Shown: positions 17,769 through 27,260, counted from the stretch's first letter. The stretch: DNA of 64,000 bases from GCA-2731375 sp002731375 (GCA_030752605.1 JASMDX010000080.1:3406-67405); one strand, 5' to 3'. A program made the numbers and translations. Notes: a model not told the origin generated them from the sequence alone.

Positions 17769-18792
17769 ATCTGCCGATCCGCGCCGCCTGCTGACGGAAT
17801 GGGATTTTCTGCTCTCGTCCCTGCAAGGATCGGTTACGGCGCAAGCGGGCGCAAAACGCACATCGGTGACAATCCTGGCCGGCTTCCTTGGCTCCGGCAA
17901 GACTACCATGCTGCGGCATTTGTTACAGGGTAGCCATGGCCTGAAACTGGCGGCGGTAGTCAACGATATTGGCGCGGTGAACATAGATGCCGCCCTAATC
18001 GCCAATGCCGGAGGCGATGTCATCGAGCTGACGAATGGTTGTAGCTGTTGTTCCCTGGGCCCCGAGCTTGGCCACTCCATCAACGAACTTAGCCGGCGGG
18101 CAGAGCCGCTAGACGGCATCCTGGTGGAGGCCAGCGGCATCGCCGACCCCGCGGGCATGGGCGCGGTGGTGACCGCCAACGCCAACACCCGCCTTGACGG
18201 TATCATCACAGTGCTTGATGCAAGCGCCCTTGATAGTTGGCTTGATAACCCCGCGGCGGCACCGTTGTTTAAAAGGCAGCTGGATGCGGCGCATTTGCTG
18301 GTGCTGAACAAAACTGACCTGATCGATGACGAAGCAGAGGTGGCGGCAACCGCGCACCTGGCCCAACTGGCCCCTGGCCGCACGGTGATCGCGACCGAAC
18401 AGGGCCGGTTGCAAGCGGACCTGGCGCTTGGCGCGGCCCTGCGCGGCGCGCGGCCCGAGCCGGCGCATCTGCATCACGAAGCGGCGCGCTTCGCCACGCG
18501 AACCATAATGCCAGACGGACCTGTTGACCGGCAACAACTAGCGGCATTCCTGGCCAGCCCGCCAGAGGGTCTGCTGCGGGTCAAGGGCTTTGTCGAAGTC
18601 CAGGATACACCAGGCCGCCTGCAAACGGTGCAAGCCGTTGGCCGAACATGGAGTATTGAACCGCAGGCCAACACCGGCGCGGTCAAGCTAGAAGAAGGCA
18701 GCCTGGTTCTGATCGGCCTTGCGGAACAGCTACAGCTTTGGGACCAAGCAGCTTTTACAGCGTTGCCAGGAATTTTCCATACGCCCGGTTGA
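17761..18792 (+). CDS. CobW/COG0523-type GTPase, putative metallochaperone
   Basis: 343 residues with a ~34-residue N-terminal extension, then the G domain: GFLGSGKTT (41-49), the metal-binding GCSCC motif (93-97), the EASGIADPAG stretch and LNKTDLID. The C-terminal CobW_C-like domain is recognisable in LLRVKGFVEVQDTPGRLQTVQAVG. COG0523 proteins use GTP to deliver Zn, Co or Fe to client enzymes. The gene overlaps the amidohydrolase by eight bases, so that metalloenzyme is a natural candidate client; this is inference. The 3' end overlaps a convergent short gene by 38 bases. Confidence 0.9.
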   Translation: MTKSADPRRLLTEWDFLLSSLQGSVTAQAGAKRTSVTILAGFLGSGKTTMLRHLLQGSHGLKLAAVVNDIGAVNIDAALIANAGGDVIELTNGCSCCSLGPELGHSINELSRRAEPLDGILVEASGIADPAGMGAVVTANANTRLDGIITVLDASALDSWLDNPAAAPLFKRQLDAAHLLVLNKTDLIDDEAEVAATAHLAQLAPGRTVIATEQGRLQADLALGAALRGARPEPAHLHHEAARFATRTIMPDGPVDRQQLAAFLASPPEGLLRVKGFVEVQDTPGRLQTVQAVGRTWSIEPQANTGAVKLEEGSLVLIGLAEQLQLWDQAAFTALPGIFHTPG

Positions 18793-18994
18793 CGGCGCCG
18801 GGAATGCGCCTGGCCATGTAGTTAGAGCCTTCGAGAAAGTCGTTGTCGCCATCACCAATGATCGCCAAGGTCGGCAGCTCTTTAACCGCTATACCATTGA
18901 AGAAGAACGAATCGCCCCTAAGGACGGACAAGGTCAAAAGCATGCCCCACTCGAGCGGGCTCATTGCTTTGTTGATCTGCGTTTGCGTCGACAT
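18755..18994 (-). pseudogene. Chimeric short ORF: DMT permease N-terminus joined to alpha/beta-hydrolase C-terminus
   Basis: The frame begins MSTQTQINKAMSPLEWGMLL and runs to FFFNGIAVKELP, which is the first helix of a DMT/EamA permease (MSPxEWGLLLxLSVLWGGSFFFNGVAVKELPP in relatives). It then switches to TLAIIGDGDNDFLEGSNYMA and RRIPGA, like the C-terminal part of an alpha/beta hydrolase (PTLVIVGExDxDF), and ends VNRAYGKFLATL, which would match the last helix of the same hydrolase after a further deletion. A strong ribosome-binding site (GGAAGGAAAG) precedes the ATG, so a 79-residue product may be made. It lies downstream of soxG. Confidence 0.6.
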
Positions 18995-19061
18995 CAGCTT
19001 TCCTTCCAATGCGATGAAACACCGATCCGGCCCGCCTTGCGCTCCGTTTCTTGCACTCGAA

Positions 19062-19634
19062 CTATTTTGGAAGATACTCCCGCGCAGCATCGGTTAGGCT
19101 GTGCCAGGCGTAATCAGCAAAGCTGCGGGCCACATGGATGCGGTAGCCGCCGTCGGTCTGGGGCACCAGCAGCACACTGCAACCGGCCAAGATGCTGCGG
19201 GCACAACGGCCGGGCACAAGGTCCGGGCTTTCCAGGTCCAGGGGACAAAGTTTTGCCAAGACATCGCGGCAGCGGTTGCCTGAAAGGGCGATGATTTGCT
19301 GGCCATCGCCATTTTCCAACATGGCGTGCCGGGTCCCGGCGAGTGCCTGGGTCAAGCTTTCGGACGCTGCCAGACCAAGCAGCAGCCATTCATTGGGGCC
19401 AAGCCAATAGGCCGTGACTGCACCGCCATCCGCGGCCTGGTTCGGCGACAGGAGCAGGTCAAAGCCAAGGCCGGCGCGAAATCCTTCCAAAAATCCCACA
19501 TCATCGCTCTCGCCACGCAGGATAAACGATGACTGATAGGGCTGGGCATGCAGCATAACAGCGGCGTCTTCAGGCCGCGTCTGCACGGCGGCCAGAGCCA
19601 GATGATCCAGTGGTTCGTGGCGTGGTTCGTTCAT
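19062..19634 (-). CDS. soxG: Sarcosine oxidase, gamma subunit
   Basis: Smallest-domain partner of the heterotetrameric sarcosine oxidase. The 190-residue sequence shows the family's LGPNEWLLLG and the SGNRCRDVLAKLCPLDLES, RCARSILAGCSVLL and ARSFADYAWHSLTDAAREY stretches, related in fold to the aminomethyltransferase-like half of the alpha subunit. It starts inside the last codons of soxA (four-base ATGA overlap) and is the last gene of soxBDAG. Confidence 0.9.
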   Translation of the reverse strand: MNEPRHEPLDHLALAAVQTRPEDAAVMLHAQPYQSSFILRGESDDVGFLEGFRAGLGFDLLLSPNQAADGGAVTAYWLGPNEWLLLGLAASESLTQALAGTRHAMLENGDGQQIIALSGNRCRDVLAKLCPLDLESPDLVPGRCARSILAGCSVLLVPQTDGGYRIHVARSFADYAWHSLTDAAREYLPK

Positions 19635-22600
19635 TTGGCGCGCGCTCCCACATCGACAAAACGCGGCGCCGTCACCTTCGCCATCACCGCACGACCGTCA
19701 TAAGCGACATGGATGGTTTCACCATGGCGCTCATGGCCGCCCCGCAACAGGGCAAGGGCGAAGCTACGGCCCAGGTTGGGACTGTGATAGCTGGAAGTTA
19801 CATGGCCAATCCCCACCTGCGGCGGCGCCGGGCTGGCACCTGCGATAAGCTGCGCACCTTCAGGCACCCGCAGATCGGGATCGTCGGTCAGCAGGCCGAC
19901 CAGTTGCAGGCGGTCGCCGCGCGATGTGTCAGCGCGGGAAAGCGAACGCTTGCCAAGAAAGTCTTTCTTGCCACTGACCATGCGGCCCAGGCCCAGATCA
20001 TGCGGCGTCACGGTACCGTCGGTCTCCTGGCCCACGATAATGAAGCCGACCTCGGCGCGCAGCACATGCATGGCCTCTGTGCCATAGGGCGTGATTGCGT
20101 ATTTCTCCCCGGCAGCCATGATGGCTTGCCAAAGAGCCGGTCCATGGCCTGCGGGCACGTTGATTTCAAATGACAATTCGCCGGTAAAGCCGATGCGGAA
20201 AATGCGTGTTTCGAAGCCAGCCACCTTTGCCGCCTGCCAGGTCATGGCCGGGAAGGCATCCGGTGATAGATCCAGTTTGGGGCAGAGTTCCATCAAAAGC
20301 TTGCGCGCGTTGGGGCCGCACAACGAGGCGACCGCCCATTGTTCCGTGCATGAGGTGCAATAAACCGCCAGCTCCGGCCACTCGGTCTGCAGCCAGTTTT
20401 CCAGCCAATCCAGTACTCGCGCTGCATTGCCGGTGGTGGTGGTCACATGGAAATGATTGAGGCCAAGGCGGGAGGTCACCCCGTCATCGAAGACCATGCC
20501 GTCCTCGCCCAGCATCAGGCCATAGCGGCAGCCGCCCTCCGCCAGTCCCTTCCAGCCGTTGGTATAGATGCGGTTGAGAAATTCAGCCGCGTCCGGGCCC
20601 TGGATATCAATCTTGCCCAGGGTCGAGGCATCCATCAGGCCCAGGGAGGTCCGCGCGGCCAGAACCTCGCGGTCAACTGCCGCCGCCATGGTTTCGCCAA
20701 CCCCATTTCCGCCAAAGTTGGGATAATAATACGGTCGCAACCACTGGCCCACCGGCTCGAACGCCGCGCCATTGGCCTGATGCCAGGAATGCATCGGCGT
20801 GCGGCGCACTGGGTCCAGCAACCCACCGACCCGCCGCCCGGCCAGGGCGCCAAGGGTAACCGGGGCGAAAGGTGGCCTGAAAGTGGTGTGGCCAACCTGA
20901 GGAATATCAACGGCCAAGGCCTCGGCGACAATACCCAAGGCGTTGATATTCGAGGTCCGGCCCTGGTCCGTGCCCATGCCAGCGGTGGTATAGCGCTTCA
21001 CATGCTCGATGGAGCGATAGCCTTCCCGCGCTGCTAGGCGGAGATCTGCGGCGGTTACGTCGGATTGAAAATCAACAAAAGCCTTACCCCGTCCGCCGCC
21101 CGGAATGGACCAGATCGGCAAAGGTGCCGTCAGGTCGGGTCCGGCATCGGCCACCGGCATGCGCGGATCCCGACCCAGGCGCCGCTTACCGGCCTGATTG
21201 GCGGCGAAGTTACCGGCATGGGCGCCCTGATCCAAACAATCTTGCAGCCCAAAGTCGCCATTGGCCGCACCTATCACGCGCACTGGCTGGACCGCGTCGC
21301 CAGGCAGGAAACAGCCCATGGCATCATTCCATTGCAGCTTGGCGCCGGATTGGGAAAACAGGTGCAGGCAGGGCGTCCAGCCTCCGGAATAACAAAACAG
21401 ATCACATTCAATGCGCCGGCTCATGCCTCGAACAATGCCGTCTCCAGCCTCGTTCAGTTTGCCTATCCGTACCGCCGTGACAGCGTTGCGCCCTTCGACC
21501 GCGACAACGGCCCTCTCCGCCAGCACTTCGATGCCCTGTTCATCCAGGCGTGAGAGCCAACCCAGGGGCGCGGCTGGGCGCAGCTCCACCACCGCCGCAA
21601 TTTCCACGCCGGCAAGGGCCAGGTCCAGGGCGGCTGGATAGGCGCTGTCGTTGTTGGTGAATAAGACAGCGCAGCGGCCGGGCCGCACGCCATAACGGTT
21701 GGCATAGGTCTGCGCCGCTGCGGCTCCCATGACGCCGGGGCGGTCATTGTTACTTAGAACCAGCGGCCGTTCCAAGGCACCGGTAGCCAGGACCACGTTT
21801 TCGGCACGGACCTGCCATAGCCGCTGGCGAGGCTGGTCAGGCTCCGGCTGCGCCAAATGATCCGCCACCCGCTCCAGCATGACCAGGGCATTGTGATCGT
21901 AATAACCGGTTACAGTGGTCCGGGGCAGCAAACGCACGTTGTCAGCCTCTCCCAGCTCCGCCGCGACCCCGGCCACCCAGTCCATGCCAGACCCGCCATC
22001 TATGCGTTGACTATTGCCCAGCAAGGCACCGCCGAATTCGGCCCCTTCATCGGCCAGGATAACACGGGCCCCGGTACGCCCGGCCCACCGGGCCGCCGCC
22101 AGACCCGCCGGCCCAGCCCCCACCACCAAAACATCGCAATGGGCATATTGCTTGTCGTAATGGTCGGGGTCGGGTCTCTCCGCTGCCCGGCCCAGACCCG
22201 CCATGCGCCGGATCACGGCTTCATAGGCGGGCCACAGGCTGGCCGGCCACATGAAGGTCTTGTAATAGAACCCGGCCGGAAATAGCGGCGACAGGCGATC
22301 GTTCAAGGCAGCTAGATCAAACTTCAGAGAGGGCCAGCGGTTCTGGCTTTCCGCCACCAGACCATCATAAAGAAGAATATCCGTTGCGCGCACATTGGGT
22401 TCGGCCCGATCGCCCCGGCGCAGACATACCAGGCCATTGGGTTCCTCGCCCCCCGCCGCCATCAGGCCGCGCGGGCGGTGATACTTGAAGCTGCGGCCAA
22501 CCACGCGCACGCCGTTGGCCAGCAGGGCCGAGGCCAGGGTATCGCCAGAATAGCCATGCATTGTTTGGCCATCGAACTGAAATGCCAGACGTTGCGCCCG

Positions 22601-22636
22601 GTCGATGCGGCCGCCCTGTGCGGTGCGCCCGCTCAT
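19631..22636 (-). CDS. soxA: Sarcosine oxidase, alpha subunit
   Basis: 1001 residues, full length. The N-terminal 2Fe-2S-like/loop region (FDGQTMHGYSGDTLASALLANG, RSFKYHRPRG) is followed by an NAD-binding Rossmann domain (VLVVGAGPAGLAAARWAG), and the C-terminal third is a folate-binding aminomethyltransferase (GCV_T) domain (GLMDASTLGKIDIQGPDAAEFLNRIYTN read in pieces; FRIGFTGELSFEINVP). The complex oxidises sarcosine to glycine with H2O2, passing the methyl carbon to tetrahydrofolate. It overlaps soxD and soxG by four bases each, so subunits are translated in a coupled fashion. Confidence 0.96.
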   Translation of the reverse strand: MSGRTAQGGRIDRAQRLAFQFDGQTMHGYSGDTLASALLANGVRVVGRSFKYHRPRGLMAAGGEEPNGLVCLRRGDRAEPNVRATDILLYDGLVAESQNRWPSLKFDLAALNDRLSPLFPAGFYYKTFMWPASLWPAYEAVIRRMAGLGRAAERPDPDHYDKQYAHCDVLVVGAGPAGLAAARWAGRTGARVILADEGAEFGGALLGNSQRIDGGSGMDWVAGVAAELGEADNVRLLPRTTVTGYYDHNALVMLERVADHLAQPEPDQPRQRLWQVRAENVVLATGALERPLVLSNNDRPGVMGAAAAQTYANRYGVRPGRCAVLFTNNDSAYPAALDLALAGVEIAAVVELRPAAPLGWLSRLDEQGIEVLAERAVVAVEGRNAVTAVRIGKLNEAGDGIVRGMSRRIECDLFCYSGGWTPCLHLFSQSGAKLQWNDAMGCFLPGDAVQPVRVIGAANGDFGLQDCLDQGAHAGNFAANQAGKRRLGRDPRMPVADAGPDLTAPLPIWSIPGGGRGKAFVDFQSDVTAADLRLAAREGYRSIEHVKRYTTAGMGTDQGRTSNINALGIVAEALAVDIPQVGHTTFRPPFAPVTLGALAGRRVGGLLDPVRRTPMHSWHQANGAAFEPVGQWLRPYYYPNFGGNGVGETMAAAVDREVLAARTSLGLMDASTLGKIDIQGPDAAEFLNRIYTNGWKGLAEGGCRYGLMLGEDGMVFDDGVTSRLGLNHFHVTTTTGNAARVLDWLENWLQTEWPELAVYCTSCTEQWAVASLCGPNARKLLMELCPKLDLSPDAFPAMTWQAAKVAGFETRIFRIGFTGELSFEINVPAGHGPALWQAIMAAGEKYAITPYGTEAMHVLRAEVGFIIVGQETDGTVTPHDLGLGRMVSGKKDFLGKRSLSRADTSRGDRLQLVGLLTDDPDLRVPEGAQLIAGASPAPPQVGIGHVTSSYHSPNLGRSFALALLRGGHERHGETIHVAYDGRAVMAKVTAPRFVDVGARAK

Positions 22637-22914
22637 GGCGTCACCTTCGGTTTATCGTCGCCAACCCGGTAGACGGCCAGGATTTCGTTGCTAACCGTAC
22701 TGCGCGCCACGTTGAACCATTGGCCGCAGCCATGGGAATGTCGCCAGCGTTCGAAATACACACCCTTATCGTTGCGCCGCATGAAGACGTAATCGCCCCA
22801 GGCGGCATCATCCAAATCTTCGGAATTCAGGGGCCGGACAATATGACCTTCACCGCCGCAGGAGAATTCCTCCTCGGATCGGGGGCCGCACCATGGGCAT
22901 TCAATTAACAGCAT
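22633..22914 (-). CDS. soxD: Sarcosine oxidase, delta subunit
   Basis: 93 residues. The zinc-binding residues of the family are present: CPWCG at positions 6-10 and, later, the H-x-x-x-C of WRHSHGCGQWFNV. The central block DDAAWGDYVFMRRNDKG is characteristic. The start codon shares one base with the soxB stop (TGATG), and its end overlaps soxA by four bases. Confidence 0.94.
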   Translation of the reverse strand: MLLIECPWCGPRSEEEFSCGGEGHIVRPLNSEDLDDAAWGDYVFMRRNDKGVYFERWRHSHGCGQWFNVARSTVSNEILAVYRVGDDKPKVTP

Positions 22915-24203
22915 CAGTGCGCCACCGCTGCCGCGCCATGCTCGGCCACCAAAGCGCCGCTATGGAAACGCTCCAGAGCAAAAGGCGCATTGATCGGATG
23001 TGCCTCACCTTTGGCCAGAGTATGGGCGAACAAATGGCCAGATCCCGGTGTTGCCTTGAAACCGCCGGTACCCCAGCCACAATTGAAAAACAGGCCTTCA
23101 ACGGATGTGGCCGAAATAATTGGGCTGGCATCCGGGCAGATGTCCACGATTCCAGCCCATTGCCGCATCATCTTCAGGCGCGAGGTGATGGGATATAGCT
23201 CCACCACCGCCCTGATCGTTTCCTCGATCACCGGCAGGCTGCCGCGTTGAGCATAGGAATTATAAGGATCGATGCCGGCGCCAATAACCAGCTCGCCCTT
23301 GTCCGATTGGGACATATAGGCATGCACCTTGTTGGACATAATCACCGTCGGCATCACTGGCTTTATCGGTTCGGAGACCAGGGCTTGCAGGGGATGGCTG
23401 TCGATGGGCAGGCGGATGCCGGCCATGGCGGCCAGCACGGAAGAATGCCCCGCCGCCACGACGCCAATTTTCGGCGTGCGGATCTCGCCTTGATTGGTGC
23501 GCACGCCCTCGACCCGGCCCTCGCGGATAATAAGGTCCGTGACCTCACAATTCTGAATTATATGCACGCCCAGGCGGTCGGCGCCCCTGGCATAGCCCCA
23601 GGCCACAGCGTCATGGCGGGCGGTGCCAGCGCGGCGCTGCAAGGTTCCGCCCAGAACGGGATAACGCGTATCGGGGTCGAGATTAAGGATCGGGCACAAC
23701 TCCCCCAGCTGCGTAGGCGTGACCCATTCCGCATCGACACCAGCCAGTTGATTGGCATAGATGCGGCGGCGCAATTCGCGGACCTCACCCTCGTCATGGG
23801 CTAGATTGATCACACCACGTTGCGAGAACATGACGTTGAAGTTCAGCTCCTGGCTCAGACCCTCCCACAGTTTTAGGGCATGATCATAGATCGCGGCACT
23901 TTCGGGATTGAGATAGTTGGAGCGGACAATGGTTGTGTTACGCCCCGTGTTGCCGCCGCCAATCCAGCCCTTTTCCAGCACCGCGATATTCCGCATACCG
24001 TGCAACTTGGCCAGATAATAGGCCGTGGCCAGGCCATGGCCGCCGCCGCCGACAATGACGGCATCATAGGATGGGCGCGGCTGCGGGCTGCGCCAAGCCT
24101 GGGGCCAGTTGCGGTGGCGCTGCAATGCATTGCGCGCAAGGGCGAAGATCGAATAGTTTGCCATGTCCTTGGTATATTTTTCAAAACCAAAACGGGGCAT
24201 CAT
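22914..24203 (-). CDS. soxB: Sarcosine oxidase, beta subunit
   Basis: Flavoprotein subunit carrying the sarcosine-oxidising site. The FAD motif AVIVGGGGHGLATAYYLAKLHG is followed by VLEKGWIGGGNTGRNTTIVRSNYL, where the His/Cys-type covalent flavin region of the family lies, and the C-terminal NCGWGTGGFKATPGSG. The frame starts at 24203 (MMPRFGFEK); many homologues start at the internal Met equivalent to 24164 (MANYSIFALARNAL), so the first 13 residues are uncertain. First gene of soxBDAG. The divergent enoyl-CoA hydratase starts only 23 bases away, leaving little room for two separate promoters. Confidence 0.95.
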   Translation of the reverse strand: MMPRFGFEKYTKDMANYSIFALARNALQRHRNWPQAWRSPQPRPSYDAVIVGGGGHGLATAYYLAKLHGMRNIAVLEKGWIGGGNTGRNTTIVRSNYLNPESAAIYDHALKLWEGLSQELNFNVMFSQRGVINLAHDEGEVRELRRRIYANQLAGVDAEWVTPTQLGELCPILNLDPDTRYPVLGGTLQRRAGTARHDAVAWGYARGADRLGVHIIQNCEVTDLIIREGRVEGVRTNQGEIRTPKIGVVAAGHSSVLAAMAGIRLPIDSHPLQALVSEPIKPVMPTVIMSNKVHAYMSQSDKGELVIGAGIDPYNSYAQRGSLPVIEETIRAVVELYPITSRLKMMRQWAGIVDICPDASPIISATSVEGLFFNCGWGTGGFKATPGSGHLFAHTLAKGEAHPINAPFALERFHSGALVAEHGAAAVAH

Positions 24204-24226
24204 ATAGAGCTTTCGAGAGGCCTGCC

Positions 24227-25012
24227 ATGACTAACGATCCGATTTATCTGCAGAAAAACGGCGAGATGGCCGAGATTGTTTTAAACCGACCTGAGAAGCT
24301 AAACGCCCTGAACGCCGAGGTCTGGAAGGGCATTATCGATCTGTTCAGCCAGGCCGGCGCCGATGCGGCGATCAAGGTGGTGATCCTGCGTTCGTCGGCG
24401 CCGCGCGCTTTTGCCGCCGGGGCGGATATTTCGGAATTTCCCATCGTGCATGCCACGGCGGAAAGTGCCGGCGCCTATCATGACAAGATCCGCCATGCCT
24501 ATGACGCCATCCATGCCCTGAACAAGCCGACCATCGCCATGATTCGCGGCGTCTGTTTCGGTGGCGGCTGCGCCATCGCCTTGAACTGCGACCTGCGTTA
24601 CATCGATCCCACGGCGCATTTCTGCATTCCGCCGGCACGTCTGGGCATTGCGTACAGCCTGCTGGAAACCAAGCGTCTGTCAGACCTGGTCGGGCCGTCC
24701 AGAGCCAAGGAAATGTTGATGGGCGCCAAGGTAATAGAAGCCCAGGAGGCGGTCGATATCGGCCTGGCCACCCGCCTGTTCGAAGCCGATCAACTGGAAA
24801 CCGGCACCCACGAGTTTGCCCAGAACCTATGCGGTCTGTCGCAATTCACCATCCGGGCCGTGAAGACCATGGTCGAGGAAATCAGCGAAGGCGCGGTGGA
24901 CGAAACCGAAACCTCCAAACGCCTGCGCGGTGAAGGCTTCCAAGGCGCCGACTATATTGAGGGCCGGGATGCCTTCCTTGAAAAGCGTAAGGCGAAGTTC
25001 ACCTATTCATAG
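24227..25012 (+). CDS. Enoyl-CoA hydratase/isomerase family protein
   Basis: 261-residue crotonase-fold protein. Oxyanion-hole segments are visible: RAFAAGADISEF and IAMIRGVCFGGGCAIALNCDLRY; the later FCIPPARLGIAYSLLETKRL corresponds to the region that holds catalytic Glu in hydratases. The position usually occupied by the second catalytic Glu reads as RLGIAYS, so the reaction might be isomerisation or hydrolysis rather than hydration. The ATG at 24227 has GAGAGG six bases upstream. Divergent from soxBDAG and convergent with the amidase, whose stop it overlaps by ten bases. Confidence 0.9.
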   Translation: MTNDPIYLQKNGEMAEIVLNRPEKLNALNAEVWKGIIDLFSQAGADAAIKVVILRSSAPRAFAAGADISEFPIVHATAESAGAYHDKIRHAYDAIHALNKPTIAMIRGVCFGGGCAIALNCDLRYIDPTAHFCIPPARLGIAYSLLETKRLSDLVGPSRAKEMLMGAKVIEAQEAVDIGLATRLFEADQLETGTHEFAQNLCGLSQFTIRAVKTMVEEISEGAVDETETSKRLRGEGFQGADYIEGRDAFLEKRKAKFTYS

Positions 25013-26463
25013 CCGGGCGGAGCCTGAAACCCAACAATCTCGTTCGAGACCAAGCGGCAGAATTCAATCCCCGTCTTGTCCTCACCCTCCGCCGCGACCG
25101 CCTGCAGACCCAGGGGTAGTCCCTCGGGACTCAATCCGGCGGGGGAGACGGTGGAGGGCAGGAAAACCATGTTAGGGTAACCCGCCCAAAACATCTGATC
25201 CACGCCGCGCTGTTGTTTGCCGTTCACGGTGATCATACGGTCGTGGCGCTCGCCGGCATGGTCATGGGGCCAGGCGGCTGATGTGGCGGCGGGGCAGAGT
25301 AGTATATCCCATTCCTGGAAGAATTTCGTCCAGGCATGGCGCATGAAGGCGCGCTCGTTATCCAGAGTAAGCCATTCCCGGTGTGGCAGCAGGACGCCGC
25401 GCGCCATGCGGGCAAGATAGCTGTCTCGATCAGTGTTCGGATCGGCAGCCACCGTCTCGAAATAGGCCAATTGCTCCGATATGGCACTGCGGGATGTCGC
25501 GGCACGCAGTAGAAGAATGTAAATTTCAAAGGCCCGCGCGGTATCAATATCGGGCCGCGCCCTGTCACTGACCGTGGCGCCAGCCTTGGCCAAGGCATCG
25601 GCGACGGCTTGCAGACGGTCCTGGTAGGACTGTTCCACCTCCGCCGCCGGATCGCTTAGCATCACCGCCACCTTGAAATCCTTCAGGGCGGTCTTGCGCG
25701 GCGCCGGCATGTTCAGTTGCCAGGCCGTTGATGTTATCTGGTTCGGCCCGGCCACGATGTCGAGTGACAAGGCCAGATCCTCGGCACTGCGCGCCAAGGG
25801 GCCGACAACGGCGATATCCGCCTGGTTGAAAAACCCCGGCAAGGCCTGGCCGTCGCTGGGCACGATGCCATAGGTTGGTTTATGCCCAAAGATCCCGCAA
25901 TAATGCGCCGGATTGCGGATGGAAGCGCCGATGTCGCTGCCCGCATCCAAACCGGTCAGACCTGCCGCCAAGGCCGCGGCCGAACCGCCTGACGAGCCGC
26001 CTGGTGTCATGCCCAGATCCCAGGGATTGTTGGTTGTGCCGTAAATTTCGTTGAAGGATTGCCAGTCCGCTAGATTGATCGGCACGTTGGTCTTGCCAAA
26101 AATGTTGGCGCCGGCGCCCAGCAATCGGTCTACGTACAAGGCATTACTATCTGCCATATTGTCCTTGTGGTCCGGCCGCCCCCAGGTCGTGGGACCACCG
26201 GCAATATTGAACGATTCCTTTATGGTCATGGGCAGGCCATGCAGCGGCCCCCAATTCTTACCCTTTGCCAAGGCCTCGTCTGCCGCCTTTGCTCGCGCTC
26301 TGGCGCCCTCCACATCCATCCAGATGATGGCGTTCAGCCGCGGATTATATGTTTCGACCCGGTCCAGGAAATAGTCCAGCAACTCAACGGCGCTGATTTC
26401 ATGGCTCTTGATCTTGGCCACCAATTCAATAGCGGTGGCAAAATGCAGCTCAAACATTGGCAA
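25003..26463 (-). CDS. Amidase signature-family enzyme
   Basis: 486 residues. The Ser-cisSer-Lys triad of the amidase signature family can be assigned: Lys82 in MTIKESFN, Ser156 in PGGSSGGSAAALAAG and nucleophile Ser180 in GSDIGASIRNPAHYCG. The C-terminus (PEGLPLGLQAVAAEGEDKTG) is the usual end. Substrate unknown: relatives cleave aliphatic or aryl amides and carbamoyl groups. It may serve the hydantoinase/sarcosine genes around it, but that is inference. Convergent with, and ten bases overlapping, the enoyl-CoA hydratase. It is the last gene with normal G/C-rich composition before the island-like region. Confidence 0.93.
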   Translation of the reverse strand: MPMFELHFATAIELVAKIKSHEISAVELLDYFLDRVETYNPRLNAIIWMDVEGARARAKAADEALAKGKNWGPLHGLPMTIKESFNIAGGPTTWGRPDHKDNMADSNALYVDRLLGAGANIFGKTNVPINLADWQSFNEIYGTTNNPWDLGMTPGGSSGGSAAALAAGLTGLDAGSDIGASIRNPAHYCGIFGHKPTYGIVPSDGQALPGFFNQADIAVVGPLARSAEDLALSLDIVAGPNQITSTAWQLNMPAPRKTALKDFKVAVMLSDPAAEVEQSYQDRLQAVADALAKAGATVSDRARPDIDTARAFEIYILLLRAATSRSAISEQLAYFETVAADPNTDRDSYLARMARGVLLPHREWLTLDNERAFMRHAWTKFFQEWDILLCPAATSAAWPHDHAGERHDRMITVNGKQQRGVDQMFWAGYPNMVFLPSTVSPAGLSPEGLPLGLQAVAAEGEDKTGIEFCRLVSNEIVGFQAPPGYE

Positions 26464-26731
26464 ATTACCCTAACCCGATCGTACCCACAAAAATATAGAG
26501 TCTTATCCATTGCTTTAAAGGCGAATTTTTTCGTTAAAATCTTTTAGAATTTAGTTAGAAGTTGAGGGGTGAAATTTGTATTCGACTAACCTCTTGTTTC
26601 TACACGATTTGTCGTAATGTGAAAACCAAGTGTTTGAACTTGCAAGTATAGAGGTTCGCCTCTCTCGTGTCTCTCTATCTTGTCTCTTGATACCGCAGTA
26701 TCGAAGCTTTCTCTTGTGCTGTGGGCGGTCT

Positions 26732-27208
26732 CTAGTCTTTCTCTAGCTTCGTTGCTAAAACCTTCTCTACCGTCACGTTGCCATCATCAAATCCAACTCT
26801 ATATCCAACCAGTTCCCATCCTTCGTTCTCAAGCGTTCCGTGATCGAACCCATGATCGCTTAACTGCAGCTCACACTCGTCATAGGTTTCCGGATCAACG
26901 GTAGGATAGTCTTCACCAGCACGTCTTTGGTTTACAAAAATATCTACATTTTCCCATAAATCCTGGCCCTCAATCGCCTCAACGTTTTCTCCTAGAATCT
27001 CAAAGGGGTGCTTCTCATTTATCTTCAAGGTGAATGACGAAGGCACAGAGTCAGTATAAATTCCTCTAACCAACACTTCCGCTGATCTAAACCATTCCTT
27101 TACCTCTCCATAGACATTCTTTTCGTCATGTGCCCACTTATGGAGGGTGTAGAATCCATACTTGGTGTCAGGGGTGAGTTTAAATAGTGGTTTCTCTGTA
27201 TCTGTCAT
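26732..27208 (-). CDS. Hypothetical protein, 158 aa
   Basis: Unrecognised. The product is acidic, soluble and rich in aromatic residues (KYGFYTLHKWAHDEKNVYGE; DLWENVDIFVNQRR; LENEGWELVGYRVGFDDGNVTVEKV), with no signal peptide or membrane helix. The EGWELVGYR-type stretch near the C-terminus recalls small bacterial proteins where a strand E-GWELV-x-V appears, but I cannot name a family. Codon use is A/T-rich, unlike the genes to its left, which fits acquisition by transfer. A long perfect inverted repeat lies about 50 bases upstream of its start. Confidence 0.6.
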   Translation of the reverse strand: MTDTEKPLFKLTPDTKYGFYTLHKWAHDEKNVYGEVKEWFRSAEVLVRGIYTDSVPSSFTLKINEKHPFEILGENVEAIEGQDLWENVDIFVNQRRAGEDYPTVDPETYDECELQLSDHGFDHGTLENEGWELVGYRVGFDDGNVTVEKVLATKLEKD

Positions 27209-27260
27209 ATCCTATAAACCCTTTAAAACTGCCGTGTATCGTTGCTCTAAAACTAGCTCA

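Noticed and set aside
26651..26662. Small hairpin GAGGTTCGCCTC
   Set aside because: Only four base pairs; too short to call a regulatory element without further support.
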